Shown: positions 35,197 to 47,650 of the stretch, in pieces
Layout: the number at the start of each line of letters is the position of its first letter
Position numbering within the stretch: the stretch's first letter is position 1
NCBI GenBank assembly: GCA_900473415.1
Contig: UCLR01000045.1
Span: 1-64,000, forward strand
Source of the DNA: Hyphomicrobiales bacterium
GTDB lineage: Bacteria; Pseudomonadota; Alphaproteobacteria; Rhizobiales; Beijerinckiaceae
Direction of reading: 5' to 3'
Length of the DNA stretch: 64,000 nt
Notes under the pieces: generated by a model
Told to the model about the DNA's origin: nothing
The model's input: the letters and a program-made list of their open reading frames with translations, nothing else
The model's database searches: none
Position numbers and translations under genes: made by a program

Positions 35197-37395
35197 ATGG
35201 CTCTGCGGCTCGTCGCTGCCTTCCTTCTGCTGTGCCTGGCCTCAGCCGCTCCGGCGCAGCAGGCCGTCTCCTGGAAGACGGGGCGGGAGGCGCAAGCCAT
35301 CGAGCGGCGGATCGACGCGCTGCTCAGGCGGATGACGCTGAAGGAGAAGGTCGGCCAGCTCCATCTCTCGGGGCGCGGCGAAGGTTTCGATATCGATCAG
35401 GTCCGCAGCGGCGAGATGGGCGCTGTGATGAACTTCGTCGTGCCGACCGAGGTGCTCGCCGTGCAGAAGGCGGTGCGCGAGAGCCGGTTGAAGATCCCGT
35501 TGATCATTGGGCTCGACGCCGTCCATGGCTTCTCGACCTATTTTCCGTTCCCGCTCGGGCAGGCCACGAGCTGGAATCCCGAGCTGATCGAGCAGGCGGC
35601 CTATTGGAGCGGGCGGGAGGCCGCGGCCGCCGGCATCAACTGGACCTTCGCGCCGATGGTCGACATCACGCGCGATCCGCGCTGGGGCCGCACGCTGGAG
35701 GGGGCGGGGGAGGACGCCCATCTCGGCGCCGTCGTCGCCGCGGCGCGCACGCGGGGCTATCAGCGCGGCGGCGTCGCGACGACGGTGAAGCATTTCGTCG
35801 GTTACGGCGCTGTCGAGGCTGGCCGCGACTACAACACGGCCTGGATCCCCACGAGCCAGCTCTTCGACGTCCATTTGCCGCCGTTCAAGGCTTCCCTCGA
35901 GGCCGGCACGATGACGGTGATGGCGGCTTTCAACGCGTTGAACGGCGTGCCGGCTACGGCTCATCACGGCATGCTGACCGATCTCCTGCGCGGCCGGTGG
36001 GGCTTCCGCGGCTTCGTCACCTCCGATTTCGGATCGATCACCGAGCTGCGCCAGCACGGCATCGCCCGCGACGATGCAGAAGCCGCGCGCAAGGCGCTGC
36101 TCGCCGGCATCGACATGGACATGATGGGCGATGCCTATCACAAGCACCTGGCTGACGAGGTCCGCGTCGGGCGCGTGCCCATGAGGGCGCTCGACGAGGC
36201 GGTCAGGCGCGTCCTGCGCGTCAAGTTCCATCTCGGCCTGTTCGGCCGGCCCGATGTCGACCCGGCCGCCGCGCCCAGGCTGATGCAGACGGAGGCTGCC
36301 CGCGAGGTGGCGCTGCAGGCGGCGCGCGAGGGCGCGATCCTGCTCAGGAATGCCGACGACATCCTGCCGATCCGCGACAGCGTGAAATCCGTCGCCGTGA
36401 TCGGCGCCATGGCGGTGCCGGAAGATGAGCGGGTCTGGACCGATCCGGCGGGGTTGGGGCGTCGCGTCATCACGCCCCTGCCGGATGCCCTGCGTGAAAG
36501 GCTGCCGCAGGATGTCCGCATCGTCTTCAAGCCCGCCTTCACCAAGAATTGCGGCACGGAGTTCGCCGAGAAGGAGGCGGCAGTCAGGGCCGCGGCTGAG
36601 ACCGACCTGATCATCGCAATGATGGGCGAGGATTGCACCTTCATCGGCGAGGCGGCCTCGCGAACGAAGCTCGGCCTGCCCGGCGTGCAACAGGAATTGC
36701 TGGAAGCGCTGGTCGCGACGGGGAAGCCAGTGGTGCTGGTGCTGGCGACGGCGCGGCCGCTGGTGCTGACCTGGGCGAGCGAGCATGTCGCCGCCATCCT
36801 GCAGAGCTTCCATGGCGGCACGGAAGCGCGGACGGCCATCGCCGACATCCTGACGGGGCGCTACAACCCGTCCGGCCGCGTGCCGATGAGCTTTCCGCGC
36901 TCAGTCGGGCAGGTCCCGGTCTATTATAGCCAGCTGCCGACCGGACGACCGGAGAGGCCGCAGGAGCGCTACTCGTCGATCTACATGGACGAGCTGAACG
37001 AGCCGCTCTACCCCTTCGGCTACGGGCTTTCCTATAGCCGTTTCAGCTATGCCGATCCGCGCGTCTCCGCAGCCTCGATGCCGCTCGACGGAGCGGTGGA
37101 GGTCTCGGTCGACGTCACCAATGCCGGCCCGCGTGACGGGCAGGAGGTGGCTCAACTCTATATCCGGAAACCTGTCGCAAGCCTGTCGCGGCCGCTGCGG
37201 GAACTGAAGGGTTTTACAAAGGTGATGCTCAAGGCCGGCGAGAGGAAGACTGTCCGCTTCCGTCTGGAAGCGGCCCGCCTCGGCGCGCATGATGACAGCG
37301 GACGCTACGTCGTCGAGCCAGGGGAGGTAGAGATATATCTGGGTGGTTCTTCCCGGGCAGCAGTAAAGGCGCAGGTCAGATTGACAAAGTCTTGA
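35197..37395 (+). CDS. bglX: Periplasmic beta-glucosidase, glycoside hydrolase family 3 (BglX-like)
   Basis: A 732-residue exported GH3 enzyme that releases glucose from the non-reducing end of beta-glucosides. A signal peptide (MALRLVAAFLLLCLASAAPAQQ) precedes the GH3 N-terminal barrel (GQLHLSG, DAVHGFSTYFPFPLGQA, KHFVGYGAVEAGRDY). The catalytic nucleophile is Asp277 in FVTSDFGSI. The GH3 C-terminal domain and a fibronectin-III-like end (DVTNAGPRDGQEVAQLYI) follow. The order and motifs resemble E. coli BglX. AGGGAGA precedes the ATG at 35197. Confidence 0.92.
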   Translation: MALRLVAAFLLLCLASAAPAQQAVSWKTGREAQAIERRIDALLRRMTLKEKVGQLHLSGRGEGFDIDQVRSGEMGAVMNFVVPTEVLAVQKAVRESRLKIPLIIGLDAVHGFSTYFPFPLGQATSWNPELIEQAAYWSGREAAAAGINWTFAPMVDITRDPRWGRTLEGAGEDAHLGAVVAAARTRGYQRGGVATTVKHFVGYGAVEAGRDYNTAWIPTSQLFDVHLPPFKASLEAGTMTVMAAFNALNGVPATAHHGMLTDLLRGRWGFRGFVTSDFGSITELRQHGIARDDAEAARKALLAGIDMDMMGDAYHKHLADEVRVGRVPMRALDEAVRRVLRVKFHLGLFGRPDVDPAAAPRLMQTEAAREVALQAAREGAILLRNADDILPIRDSVKSVAVIGAMAVPEDERVWTDPAGLGRRVITPLPDALRERLPQDVRIVFKPAFTKNCGTEFAEKEAAVRAAAETDLIIAMMGEDCTFIGEAASRTKLGLPGVQQELLEALVATGKPVVLVLATARPLVLTWASEHVAAILQSFHGGTEARTAIADILTGRYNPSGRVPMSFPRSVGQVPVYYSQLPTGRPERPQERYSSIYMDELNEPLYPFGYGLSYSRFSYADPRVSAASMPLDGAVEVSVDVTNAGPRDGQEVAQLYIRKPVASLSRPLRELKGFTKVMLKAGERKTVRFRLEAARLGAHDDSGRYVVEPGEVEIYLGGSSRAAVKAQVRLTKS

Positions 37396-37523
37396 TCGGG
37401 GTGCTGCGTTGCCCATGCGACATTTGGTCTCGACAACGATCGCGTTTCGGTCAATTCTTCCCACTTGCGCGGCCTGTGCGCTCCGAAGGGCACCTCTCCG
37501 GAGCGGCTTCGAGGGATGTGGCG
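37396..37523 (+). promoter_or_regulatory. Promoter and leader of cold-shock gene
   Basis: This 128-bp gap contains the promoter and 5' leader of the cold-shock gene. Long leaders of csp genes can act as RNA thermosensors in other bacteria; here I cannot fold it reliably and see no clear consensus promoter. Confidence 0.3.
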
Positions 37524-37727
37524 ATGGCGACCGGAACCGTAAAGTGGTTCAACACTGAGAAGGGCTACGGCTTCATTCAACCGGCTGAAGGTGGAAAGGA
37601 CGTATTCGTCCATATTACTGCCGTGAAGGAAGCCGGCATGATGACGCTAACGGAAGGGCAAAAGATTTCGTTCGAGCTGAAGACCGAGCGCGGCAAGACC
37701 GCGGCGGGGGACCTGAAGCTCATTTGA
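37524..37727 (+). CDS. cspA: Cold-shock protein (CspA family)
   Basis: A 67-residue OB-fold RNA/DNA-binding protein that melts mRNA secondary structure. Both RNA-binding motifs are present, KGYGFIQP (RNP1) and DVFVHITAV (RNP2), in the standard frame ATGTVKWFN...GDLKLI. The length is normal. GAGGGATGTG lies before the ATG. It is monocistronic with its own terminator. Confidence 0.95.
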   Translation: MATGTVKWFNTEKGYGFIQPAEGGKDVFVHITAVKEAGMMTLTEGQKISFELKTERGKTAAGDLKLI

Positions 37728-37784
37728 AGTCTTTTTCTGTGGCTGGGGAAATTGCCTGCCGCGCGGCAGGCCTAGGAGACTGTG

Positions 37785-37818
37785 CGCCGGCGACCTGAAA
37801 TCGCCGGCGTTCTTATTT
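37785..37818 (+). terminator. Hairpin terminator after cold-shock gene
   Basis: CGCCGGCGA (37785-37793) pairs with TCGCCGGCG (37801-37809) around a 7-nt loop, followed by TTCTTATTT. A second palindrome, CCTGCCGCGCGGCAGG, lies just upstream at 37755-37770. Confidence 0.75.
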
Positions 37819-38400
37819 GTGGCTGGCTCGCACGCGAGGCTCGGTAGGAGCGCTCCTGGCGAGAGTAACCTTGCGTCATGTCGTTTCCGGACTGGCGCGA
37901 GACAGAGCATTGGCCCGATCTGGACCGCCCGCACCGAAAACCCCGTCCAGGCGGTTGCCTGCGGGGTTTCGGGCTTGGAGAGCATCCGAGGGGATGCGCG
38001 GAGCCTTGCGGCGTTCGCAGTCGACGGCTGCGTGCCGATGTCGAGTCGATGTCGAAGTGTCGAACAGCGACGACCTCGCGCCGTTCGGCTCCGCGCACGG
38101 GTGTCTGGGGGTCCGCTTCGTTCTCATGAGTCCGGCGAGGACGGGCCTGCCTGTTCAGCCCTGACGAAGTCGGCACCTCCGCGCCTGACGGACCCGCAAC
38201 GGTCCGGGACGCGAAGCCCGCAATCCCCTCCGGCCGCACGATGCCTCGCGAAGCCCCTCGGTCGGATGGGACGACGAGAAGATAGGTGCGGGCCGGAAGG
38301 GTGGGGATAAGTTCGCGTAGGAACCGCACGATCCGCGCCCGCTCCGACGCGCTGTCCTCTTCTCCGCACGAAAATCCGCTTGCACGAACGGATCATTCGA
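37819..38400. other. 580-bp stretch without a recognisable gene
   Basis: No reading frame here has a domain, ribosome site or normal codon pattern. A long hairpin lies at about 37934-37972, where CCGAAAACCCCG pairs with CGGGGTTTCGG with an inner CAGGC/GCCTG stem. It could be a structured RNA, a leftward terminator or a decayed gene. Nothing more can be supported. Confidence 0.4.
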
Positions 38401-38421
38401 CATAAACATATCTTTATATCT
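38401..38421. promoter_or_regulatory. AT-rich palindromic operator candidate of the ArsR-metF-metH operon
   Basis: ATAAACATATCTTTAT contains inverted ATAAA/TTTAT arms, followed by a repeated ATATCTTT. It is the only AT-rich spot in the region and lies 30-48 bp before the GTG start of the ArsR-type gene. ArsR-type regulators often autoregulate through such sites, and Rhizobiales methionine-cycle regulators are thought to use AT-rich ATAAAGATAT-like boxes. Assignment is by position and symmetry. Confidence 0.55.
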
Positions 38422-38448
38422 TTTTCTTGCGCGGCGGAGGGAGAGCGC

Positions 38449-39462
38449 GTGCGGCAGCCGACGACATTGTCCTCCGATGTGCTTCTCGCGGGTCTGAGGG
38501 CTGCCGGCGAAGAGACGCGGCTGCGCATTCTCGCCTTGCTGTCCGAGGGCGAGCTTTCGGTCTCGGACCTCACCGACATCCTGGGCCAGTCGCAGCCCCG
38601 CATCTCGCGCCATCTCAAGCTGCTGGCCGAGGCTGGGCTGGTCAGGCGCTCGCGCGAGGGCGCCTGGGCTTTCTTCCGGCTTGACGAGACGGGGCCGGGT
38701 GGCGCCTTCGCCGCCTCGCTCGCTGCCTGGCTCGACCTGAAGGACCCGGTTCTGGCCGCCGATCGCGAGAGGCTGGCCGCCGTCCGTACGGCTCGCGCCG
38801 AGGCTGCGCAGAGCTATTTCGCCAGCGTCGCGCGCGACTGGGACCGGCTGCGCAACCTGCATGTGCCGGACCATGTCGTGGAATCCGCGGTCGAAGAGGC
38901 GGTGGGCGAGGGCACGAACGGGGCGATGCTCGATCTCGGCACCGGCACGGGCCGGATGCTGGAGCGGATCGCGCCCAAGTTCGGCCGAGCCGTCGGCGTC
39001 GATGCCAACCATGCGATGCTGGCGGTGGCGCGCGCCAATCTGGAGCGGGCCGGGCTTTCGCGCGTCGAGCTCCGGCAGGGCGACATCTATGCGCTGCCCT
39101 TCGCGCGCGGCTCCTTCGATCTCGTCATCGTCCATCAGGTGCTGCACTTCCTCGACGACCCCGGCCGGGCCGTGCGGGAGGCTGCCGCCATGCTGGCACC
39201 GGGCGGGCGGCTGATCGTCGTCGATTTCGCGCCGCACGACATGGAATTCCTGCGTAGCGAGCATGCGCATCGCCGGCTCGGCTTCTCGCGTCAGCAGATC
39301 GCCGGCTGGTTCGCCGAGGCCGGGCTCGCCTGCGACCTTTCGCAGGAGATCACTCTGGCCGATGGCGGCTCGGGCCAACTGCCGGTCGTGCTCTGGCGGG
39401 GCCGCGACCGCCGCGTCCAGGCCGACCCGCCGGCCCGCAATATCAACCTCGAGGTTGCGTGA
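38449..39462 (+). CDS. ArsR-type regulator fused to SAM-dependent methyltransferase
   Basis: A 337-residue two-domain protein. Residues about 8-95 form an ArsR winged helix (AAGEETRLRILALLSEGELSVSDLTDILGQSQPRISRHLKLL) without an obvious metal-binding cysteine pair. From about 150 on lies a class I methyltransferase (MLDLGTGTGRMLERIAPKF, VGVDANHAML, VHQVLHFLDDPGRAVREAA). Such fusions sit before metF/metH in many Hyphomicrobiales, where they probably sense SAM or S-adenosylhomocysteine. The GTG start has GGAGGGAGAG upstream. Its stop overlaps the metF start (TGATG). Ligand sensing is inference. Confidence 0.85.
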   Translation: MRQPTTLSSDVLLAGLRAAGEETRLRILALLSEGELSVSDLTDILGQSQPRISRHLKLLAEAGLVRRSREGAWAFFRLDETGPGGAFAASLAAWLDLKDPVLAADRERLAAVRTARAEAAQSYFASVARDWDRLRNLHVPDHVVESAVEEAVGEGTNGAMLDLGTGTGRMLERIAPKFGRAVGVDANHAMLAVARANLERAGLSRVELRQGDIYALPFARGSFDLVIVHQVLHFLDDPGRAVREAAAMLAPGGRLIVVDFAPHDMEFLRSEHAHRRLGFSRQQIAGWFAEAGLACDLSQEITLADGGSGQLPVVLWRGRDRRVQADPPARNINLEVA

Positions 39463-40373
39463 TGAATGCTTTCCGCCCCAGCCGGCACGGCTCGCGCCGC
39501 CCGCGCGTCTCCTTCGAGTTCTTCCCGCCCAAGACGGAGGAGATGGAGGTCGCGCTGTGGGAGTCGGTGCGTCGGCTCGAGCCGATCGGCCCCAGCTTCG
39601 TCTCGGTGACCTATGGCGCCGGCGGTTCGACCCGCGAGCGCACCCACGCCACGGTCAAGCGCATGGTCGAGGAGACCGGGCTGAAACCCGCTGCGCATCT
39701 CACCTGCGTCTCGGCCTCGAAGGCCGAGGTGGACGAGGTGATCCGCTCCTATTGGGATGCGGGCGTGCGCCATGTGGTGGCGCTGCGCGGCGATCCGGCC
39801 GGCGGTCTCGGCACGATCTACGAGCCGCATCCGGACGGCTATCACCAGACCTCCGACCTCGTCGCGGGGCTGAAGCGCATCGGCGATTTCGAGGTGACGG
39901 TCTCTGCCTATCCGGAGAAGCATCCGGAGGCCGCCTCGCTCGATGCCGATATCGACGCGCTGCAGAAGAAGGTCGATGCCGGCGCAACGCGGGCGATCAC
40001 CCAGTTCTTCTTCGATAACGACGTCTATTTCCGATATCTCGACAAGGTCCGCGCGCGGGGCATCGAGATCCCGATCCTGCCCGGCATCGTGCCCGTCCAG
40101 AACTTCAAGCAGACGGCCAACTTCGCCCGCAAGACCGGTGCCAGCGTGCCGGAATGGCTGGCCGATCGCTTCGCGGGGCTGGAGGAGGATGCGGCGACGC
40201 GCCGGCTCGTCGCCGCCGCCGTCTGCGCCGAGCAGGTGCTGGACCTGATCGATCGCGGCGTCACTGACCTGCATTTCTACACGATGAACAAGGCCGACCT
40301 CGTCTATGCCATCTGCCATCTCGTCGGCGTCAAGCCGGAGAAGCAGGCGGCGCAGGCCGTGGCGGCGGAGTAG
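39462..40373 (+). CDS. metF: 5,10-methylenetetrahydrofolate reductase
   Basis: A 303-residue FAD enzyme that makes 5-methyl-THF for methionine synthase. Landmarks: VSFEFFPPKTEEME, FVSVTYGAGGSTRERT, HLTCVSASKAEVD, VALRGDPAGG and AITQFFFDNDVYFRYLDKVRARG, then PGIVPVQNFKQT. Length is normal. It overlaps the ArsR-methyltransferase gene by one base and is followed after 4 bp by metH, so the three form one operon. Confidence 0.95.
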   Translation: MNAFRPSRHGSRRPRVSFEFFPPKTEEMEVALWESVRRLEPIGPSFVSVTYGAGGSTRERTHATVKRMVEETGLKPAAHLTCVSASKAEVDEVIRSYWDAGVRHVVALRGDPAGGLGTIYEPHPDGYHQTSDLVAGLKRIGDFEVTVSAYPEKHPEAASLDADIDALQKKVDAGATRAITQFFFDNDVYFRYLDKVRARGIEIPILPGIVPVQNFKQTANFARKTGASVPEWLADRFAGLEEDAATRRLVAAAVCAEQVLDLIDRGVTDLHFYTMNKADLVYAICHLVGVKPEKQAAQAVAAE

Positions 40374-40377
40374 CCCG

Positions 40378-44130
<3,753 letters not shown>

Positions 44131-44282
44131 GGCGCGTCTTCCCGGGTGGCGCGCCTTCGCGTGCTGCCCGGAAGGCTGCTGTCGCATATTATACAAACTC
44201 GACTTGTTGAATTATCCGGCGGGCTCCTTTAACCCGGGCCCAGGCCGGATTGCCCGGCGACAACAGGACGAGCAGAGCGGTC

Positions 44283-44591
44283 ATGGCCGACGACAACGAC
44301 AATTACGTTTATGACGAAGCGACGGGCGAGTGGCGCCCGGCCTCCGAAGTGGTGGCCGCTGCTGCCGCTGCGCAGACCGTCGAGGTCCGGGACGCTTCCG
44401 GAAACCTGCTCGTCGATTGCGACTCCGTCGTCCTGATCAAGGATCTCAAGGTCAAGGGCGCGGGCCAGACCCTCAAGCAGGGCACGGTGATCCGCTCGAT
44501 CCGCCTCACGGAGAACCCGGAGGAGATCGATTGCCGCCACGATGCGATCAAGGGACTGGTGCTGCGGACCGAGTTCGTCCGCAAGCGTTGA
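44283..44591 (+). CDS. PhnA/YjdM-domain protein, short form
   Basis: A 102-residue protein. The C-terminal 60 residues match the PhnA (YjdM) domain: DCDSVVLIKDLKVKGAGQTLKQGTVIRSIRLTENPEEIDCR. The N-terminal zinc-ribbon cysteines of E. coli YjdM are absent, replaced by an acidic DDNDNYVYDEATGEW and an Ala-rich helix. Despite its old name the family has no proven role in phosphonate use. It is followed 12 bp later by a GNAT gene, probably co-transcribed. Confidence 0.8.
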   Translation: MADDNDNYVYDEATGEWRPASEVVAAAAAAQTVEVRDASGNLLVDCDSVVLIKDLKVKGAGQTLKQGTVIRSIRLTENPEEIDCRHDAIKGLVLRTEFVRKR

Positions 44592-44603
44592 GGGGCAGAG
44601 CCG

Positions 44604-45068
44604 ATGTCTGACCGGAGCCTGCAGGTCGGAACGGCAACCATCGTCCGCAAGGCGCGGGCGGAGGACCAGCCGCGCGTCACCGCGATCCGGATGGGCGTTC
44701 GCGAGAACCAGCTCGCGGACCCCTCGAAGGTGACGCAGGCCGAGGTCGACTGGTATCGCGAGCAGGCGATCTTCCTCGTCGCCGAGCAGGATGGCGAGAT
44801 CGTCGGCTTCACCTGCGCCAATCACCAGACGGCGCTGATCTGGGCGCTGTTCGTCGATCCGGCGCATGAGGGGCACGGTTACGGCCGGGCTTTGCTGGAT
44901 GCGGCGCTGGCCGGGCTCAAGGCGGCGGGCCATGCCCAGGCCTGGCTCACCACCGGCGGCGGCACGCGGGCGGAGCGCTTCTATCGCCGCCATGGCTGGC
45001 GCGACATGGGCCGCAGCCAGGACGGTTCGATCATCTTCATCAGGACGCTGAACGGGGCCGTGGACTAG
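44604..45068 (+). CDS. GNAT family N-acetyltransferase
   Basis: A 154-residue acetyltransferase. The acetyl-CoA site is in ALFVDPAHEGHGYGRALLDAALAGLK (pattern Q/RxxGxG/A as HEGHGYG), with FLVAEQDGEIVGFTCAN before it and GTRAERFYRRHGWRDMG after. The substrate is unknown. It ends convergent with the PAS-GGDEF gene, overlapping it by 4 bp at the stops. Confidence 0.85.
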   Translation: MSDRSLQVGTATIVRKARAEDQPRVTAIRMGVRENQLADPSKVTQAEVDWYREQAIFLVAEQDGEIVGFTCANHQTALIWALFVDPAHEGHGYGRALLDAALAGLKAAGHAQAWLTTGGGTRAERFYRRHGWRDMGRSQDGSIIFIRTLNGAVD

Positions 45069-45997
45069 CGGGCAACCGCGAAGCGCCGCTCCGCGACAGG
45101 GCCGTCGAAGATGCGCACGCAATTCCCGCCTGCCGTGCCGGCGACATGGAGTGCGGCGTCCGCCTCGGCGAAGAGCTCTTGCGGGGTGCGGCCGCGCTCC
45201 GGCGCTCCCAGCGCTCCCCCGATCGACAGGGTGAAGTTGAGCACCAGGGCTCCTTGCGGCAGCGGGCGGCAGAGAAGGGCGCGCATCGCGTCCAGCGCCG
45301 TCTGCAGGTATTGCCGGTCGCCCGGCATCCGCAGCAGCAGGGAATAGGCTCCCTCGCCGGTTTGCTCTATCGCCAGCGCATCGGAGAAGAGTCGCTTCAG
45401 CCGCTCGGCGACGCAGCGGTCGAGGGCGCTGCCTGCGGTTCGGCCGAAGCGCTCGCGGATCGCATCGAAGCCGTCTATCGCGAAGAGGACGAGAGCGATG
45501 CGCTCCCGGCTGTGCTCGGGGCGAAAGCGGTGCAGGGCGTCGGCCAGGGCGTGGCGGGGTGCAAGGCCCGAAAGGGTTTCGCTGCGCGCGAGGCTGGACA
45601 ACCCTTCCCAGAGCCCCTTTTCGGCGGTGACATCCTGCTTGGAGCCGAAGATGCGATAGGGCCGTCCCTGCTGGTAGCCGACACCGACGACGAGGCGCAT
45701 CCAGCGCTTCTCGCCGCCCGCCGTCACGATGCGGCAGTCGAGGGCGAAGCCCTGGCCGCCGCAGATGGCGCTGGTGCGCAGCCGGTCCATCTCGCGGCGC
45801 GAACGCTCTTCGTACAGGTCCAGGATCGAGCTGCGCTGAATCGCGCTGCCGCGGCGCAGGCCGAAGAGGTCATAAACCCCGTCGGTCCAGCTCAGCGTCT
45901 CCTTGGCAAGGTCGCATTCCCAGGCGCCGATCGCGCCGAGCTGGGCGGCGCGCTCGTAAAGGGGGCGGGTGGCTGGGGTCGGCTGCAGGCTGGTCAA
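45065..45997 (-). CDS. PAS plus degenerate GGDEF domain protein
   Basis: A protein of about 310 residues. A PAS domain (GAIGAWECDLAKETLSWTDGVYDLFG, ending YRIFGSKQDVTAEK) precedes a GGDEF-type domain with ALVLFAIDGFDAIRERFG and LNFTLSIGGALG. The signature loop reads GEGAY instead of GG(D/E)EF, so the metal- and GTP-binding acidic residues are lost and no RxxD inhibitory site is seen. It is probably inactive as a diguanylate cyclase and may work as a sensor or scaffold. The start is uncertain: a TTG at 45997 has AGGGAGA upstream, and a GTG at 46018 is the alternative. Confidence 0.8.
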   Translation of the reverse strand: MTSLQPTPATRPLYERAAQLGAIGAWECDLAKETLSWTDGVYDLFGLRRGSAIQRSSILDLYEERSRREMDRLRTSAICGGQGFALDCRIVTAGGEKRWMRLVVGVGYQQGRPYRIFGSKQDVTAEKGLWEGLSSLARSETLSGLAPRHALADALHRFRPEHSRERIALVLFAIDGFDAIRERFGRTAGSALDRCVAERLKRLFSDALAIEQTGEGAYSLLLRMPGDRQYLQTALDAMRALLCRPLPQGALVLNFTLSIGGALGAPERGRTPQELFAEADAALHVAGTAGGNCVRIFDGPVAERRFAVAR

Positions 45998-46086
45998 GGC
46001 GTATCTCCCTGCTGCCACCCAGGCAATCTAGGTCGGTTTGGTTAAGCGATCCTTGTCCTGCGTCTCATCCATTGCCCAGCGTCTCA

Positions 46087-46875
46087 TCAGGCGGTCCGGG
46101 CAGCCTGCGTTGCCGCCAGCAGGTCGCGCAACGTGGTGATCGTCGATGAGTCGGCGACGCCATCGACCTTCTCCGGGCGCCAATGCCGCTGGAAGGCGGC
46201 GACGACGGCTTCCAGCTTCTCGTCATAGATGCCGTCGACCGCAACGCCGTAGCCGAGCATCGCGAACATCGCCTGCAGCGCCTCGACCGGCTGGCCGGCA
46301 TCGCCGCGGGCGAAATAGCGGCCCCCGCGGATCGGTGCGGGCTCCGTCCAGAGACCGACGCCGCCTTCGGCGAAGTGTCGCCAGGGGAATTTCTCGCCGG
46401 GGTCGATCTTGCGGCCGGGCGCGATGTCGGAATGCGCGAGCACACGCTCGGGCGGGATGGACCAGCGCTCGCAGATGTCGCGGCAGAGGTTCAGCGTCGC
46501 GGCGATCTGTTCCTGCGGGAAATCGGGCAGGCCGCCGGGATGGCCCGGATTGGCGATCTCGATGCCGATCGAGCAGGAGTTGATGTCGGTCTCGCCCGCC
46601 CAGTGCGAGGCGCCGGCATGCCAGGCGCGCCGGCCTTCCGGCACGAGTTGCAGCGTGTGGCCGTTCTCGAAGACGAAGTAATGCGAGGAGACCTGCGCGA
46701 TCGGATTGCACAGCCACTGGAGGGCTTCGCCGGCGTCCGGCATGCCGGTGTAGTGCAGGATCAGCATGTCCGGCCGGCGGCCCGGCGCGCCGTCGCGCTC
46801 CTTGCGCCCGCCATGGTTGGGCGAAGGGAAGACTTTGGCCGCGAAGCGGCTGTCCGGCTTGGCTGCGTCGGTCAT
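46087..46875 (-). CDS. N-acetylmuramoyl-L-alanine amidase (AmpD-like) with peptidoglycan-binding domain
   Basis: A 262-residue zinc amidase. The amidase_2 domain has LILHYTGMPD (first zinc His), SSHYFVFENG, IGIEIANPGH and AHSDIAPGRKIDPGEKFPW (remaining zinc ligands). A C-terminal peptidoglycan-binding domain follows (MFAMLGYGVAVDGIYDEKLEAVVAAFQRHW). No signal peptide is seen, so it is probably cytoplasmic and recycles anhydro-muropeptides, like AmpD/AmiD relatives. The start lies 4 bp after the DjlA-like gene stop, forming a two-gene operon. Confidence 0.9.
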   Translation of the reverse strand: MTDAAKPDSRFAAKVFPSPNHGGRKERDGAPGRRPDMLILHYTGMPDAGEALQWLCNPIAQVSSHYFVFENGHTLQLVPEGRRAWHAGASHWAGETDINSCSIGIEIANPGHPGGLPDFPQEQIAATLNLCRDICERWSIPPERVLAHSDIAPGRKIDPGEKFPWRHFAEGGVGLWTEPAPIRGGRYFARGDAGQPVEALQAMFAMLGYGVAVDGIYDEKLEAVVAAFQRHWRPEKVDGVADSSTITTLRDLLAATQAARTA

Positions 46876-46879
46876 GGGC

Positions 46880-47632
46880 TCAAGCCGGCTCGGGTGCAAG
46901 GAGGCTCTGGCCCAGGCCGCGTTCCTTGCGGATCAGGTCCCAGGCCGCATTGATCGCCGAGAGCCGTTTCGTCGCGATGGCCACGGCTTCCTCGGGCAGG
47001 CCGCGGGCGATCTCGCGGTCGGGATGCGTGTCGGCCACCAGGCGGCGATAAAGCCGCTTCAGCTCGGCGTTGCCCATGTCGCGGCTGGCGCCGAGAACGA
47101 GATAGGGATCGTCCGGCCGGCGGGCGTGCCGGGCCTCGATGCGGGCGAAATCCTTGTCTGAGATGGCGAAGATCGCGGCGACGGAGCGCAGATAGGCGTG
47201 CTCGGCTTCATGGATCGCGCCATCCGCGGCGGCGATGAGGAAAAGCCCGTCGAGAACGTCTTCCAGCAGCGCCGGCTCTTCGCGAAAGGCGCCCGCGATC
47301 TGCTCGGCATAGGCCTCGAAGCCCGCGCTGGTCTGCTTTGCGAGGTCGAAGAGCATCTCGATGCGGTGCTGCTGGTCGGGCGGCACCTCGACGATGCGGC
47401 GAAAGGCGGAAACCTCGTCACAGGTCACGACCCCGTCCGAGCGCGCCATCTTGGCGGCGAGCGCGACCAGGCCCGTGGTGAAGACGAGCTGGCGCGGAGC
47501 CGGGCCGAAGGGCGCGCCCTCGCGGTCGACGAGCACGTGGCCGGCAAGTGCGCCGAGCAAGGCGCCGAGCGGACCGCCCAGCATGAGCCCGAGCCCGCCG
47601 CCGCCGAGCGCGCCCCAGAAGGTGGAAGCCAT
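46880..47632 (-). CDS. DjlA-like membrane co-chaperone (TerB plus J domain)
   Basis: A 250-residue protein. A Gly/Leu-rich membrane segment (GGGGLGLMLGGPLGALLGALAGHVLV) anchors it, a TerB-like helical domain follows (ALAAKMARSDGVVTCDEVSAFRRIV, IAAADGAIHEAEHAYLRSVA), and a C-terminal J domain (DPYLVLGASRDMGNAELKRLYRRLVADTHPDR) carries the HPD motif that stimulates DnaK. This is the DjlA plan, an envelope-linked co-chaperone. The start at 47632 is ATG. A MITE lies 18 bp upstream of the start and so splits it from its native promoter region. Confidence 0.88.
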   Translation of the reverse strand: MASTFWGALGGGGLGLMLGGPLGALLGALAGHVLVDREGAPFGPAPRQLVFTTGLVALAAKMARSDGVVTCDEVSAFRRIVEVPPDQQHRIEMLFDLAKQTSAGFEAYAEQIAGAFREEPALLEDVLDGLFLIAAADGAIHEAEHAYLRSVAAIFAISDKDFARIEARHARRPDDPYLVLGASRDMGNAELKRLYRRLVADTHPDREIARGLPEEAVAIATKRLSAINAAWDLIRKERGLGQSLLAPEPA

Positions 47633-47650
47633 CAAGAGAGATATCCCTTA

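Noticed and set aside
37772..38329. Possible 185-codon minus-strand gene in the gap after the cold-shock gene
   Set aside because: It begins without a ribosome site, runs through the long hairpin and the cold-shock terminator, and has no recognisable domain.
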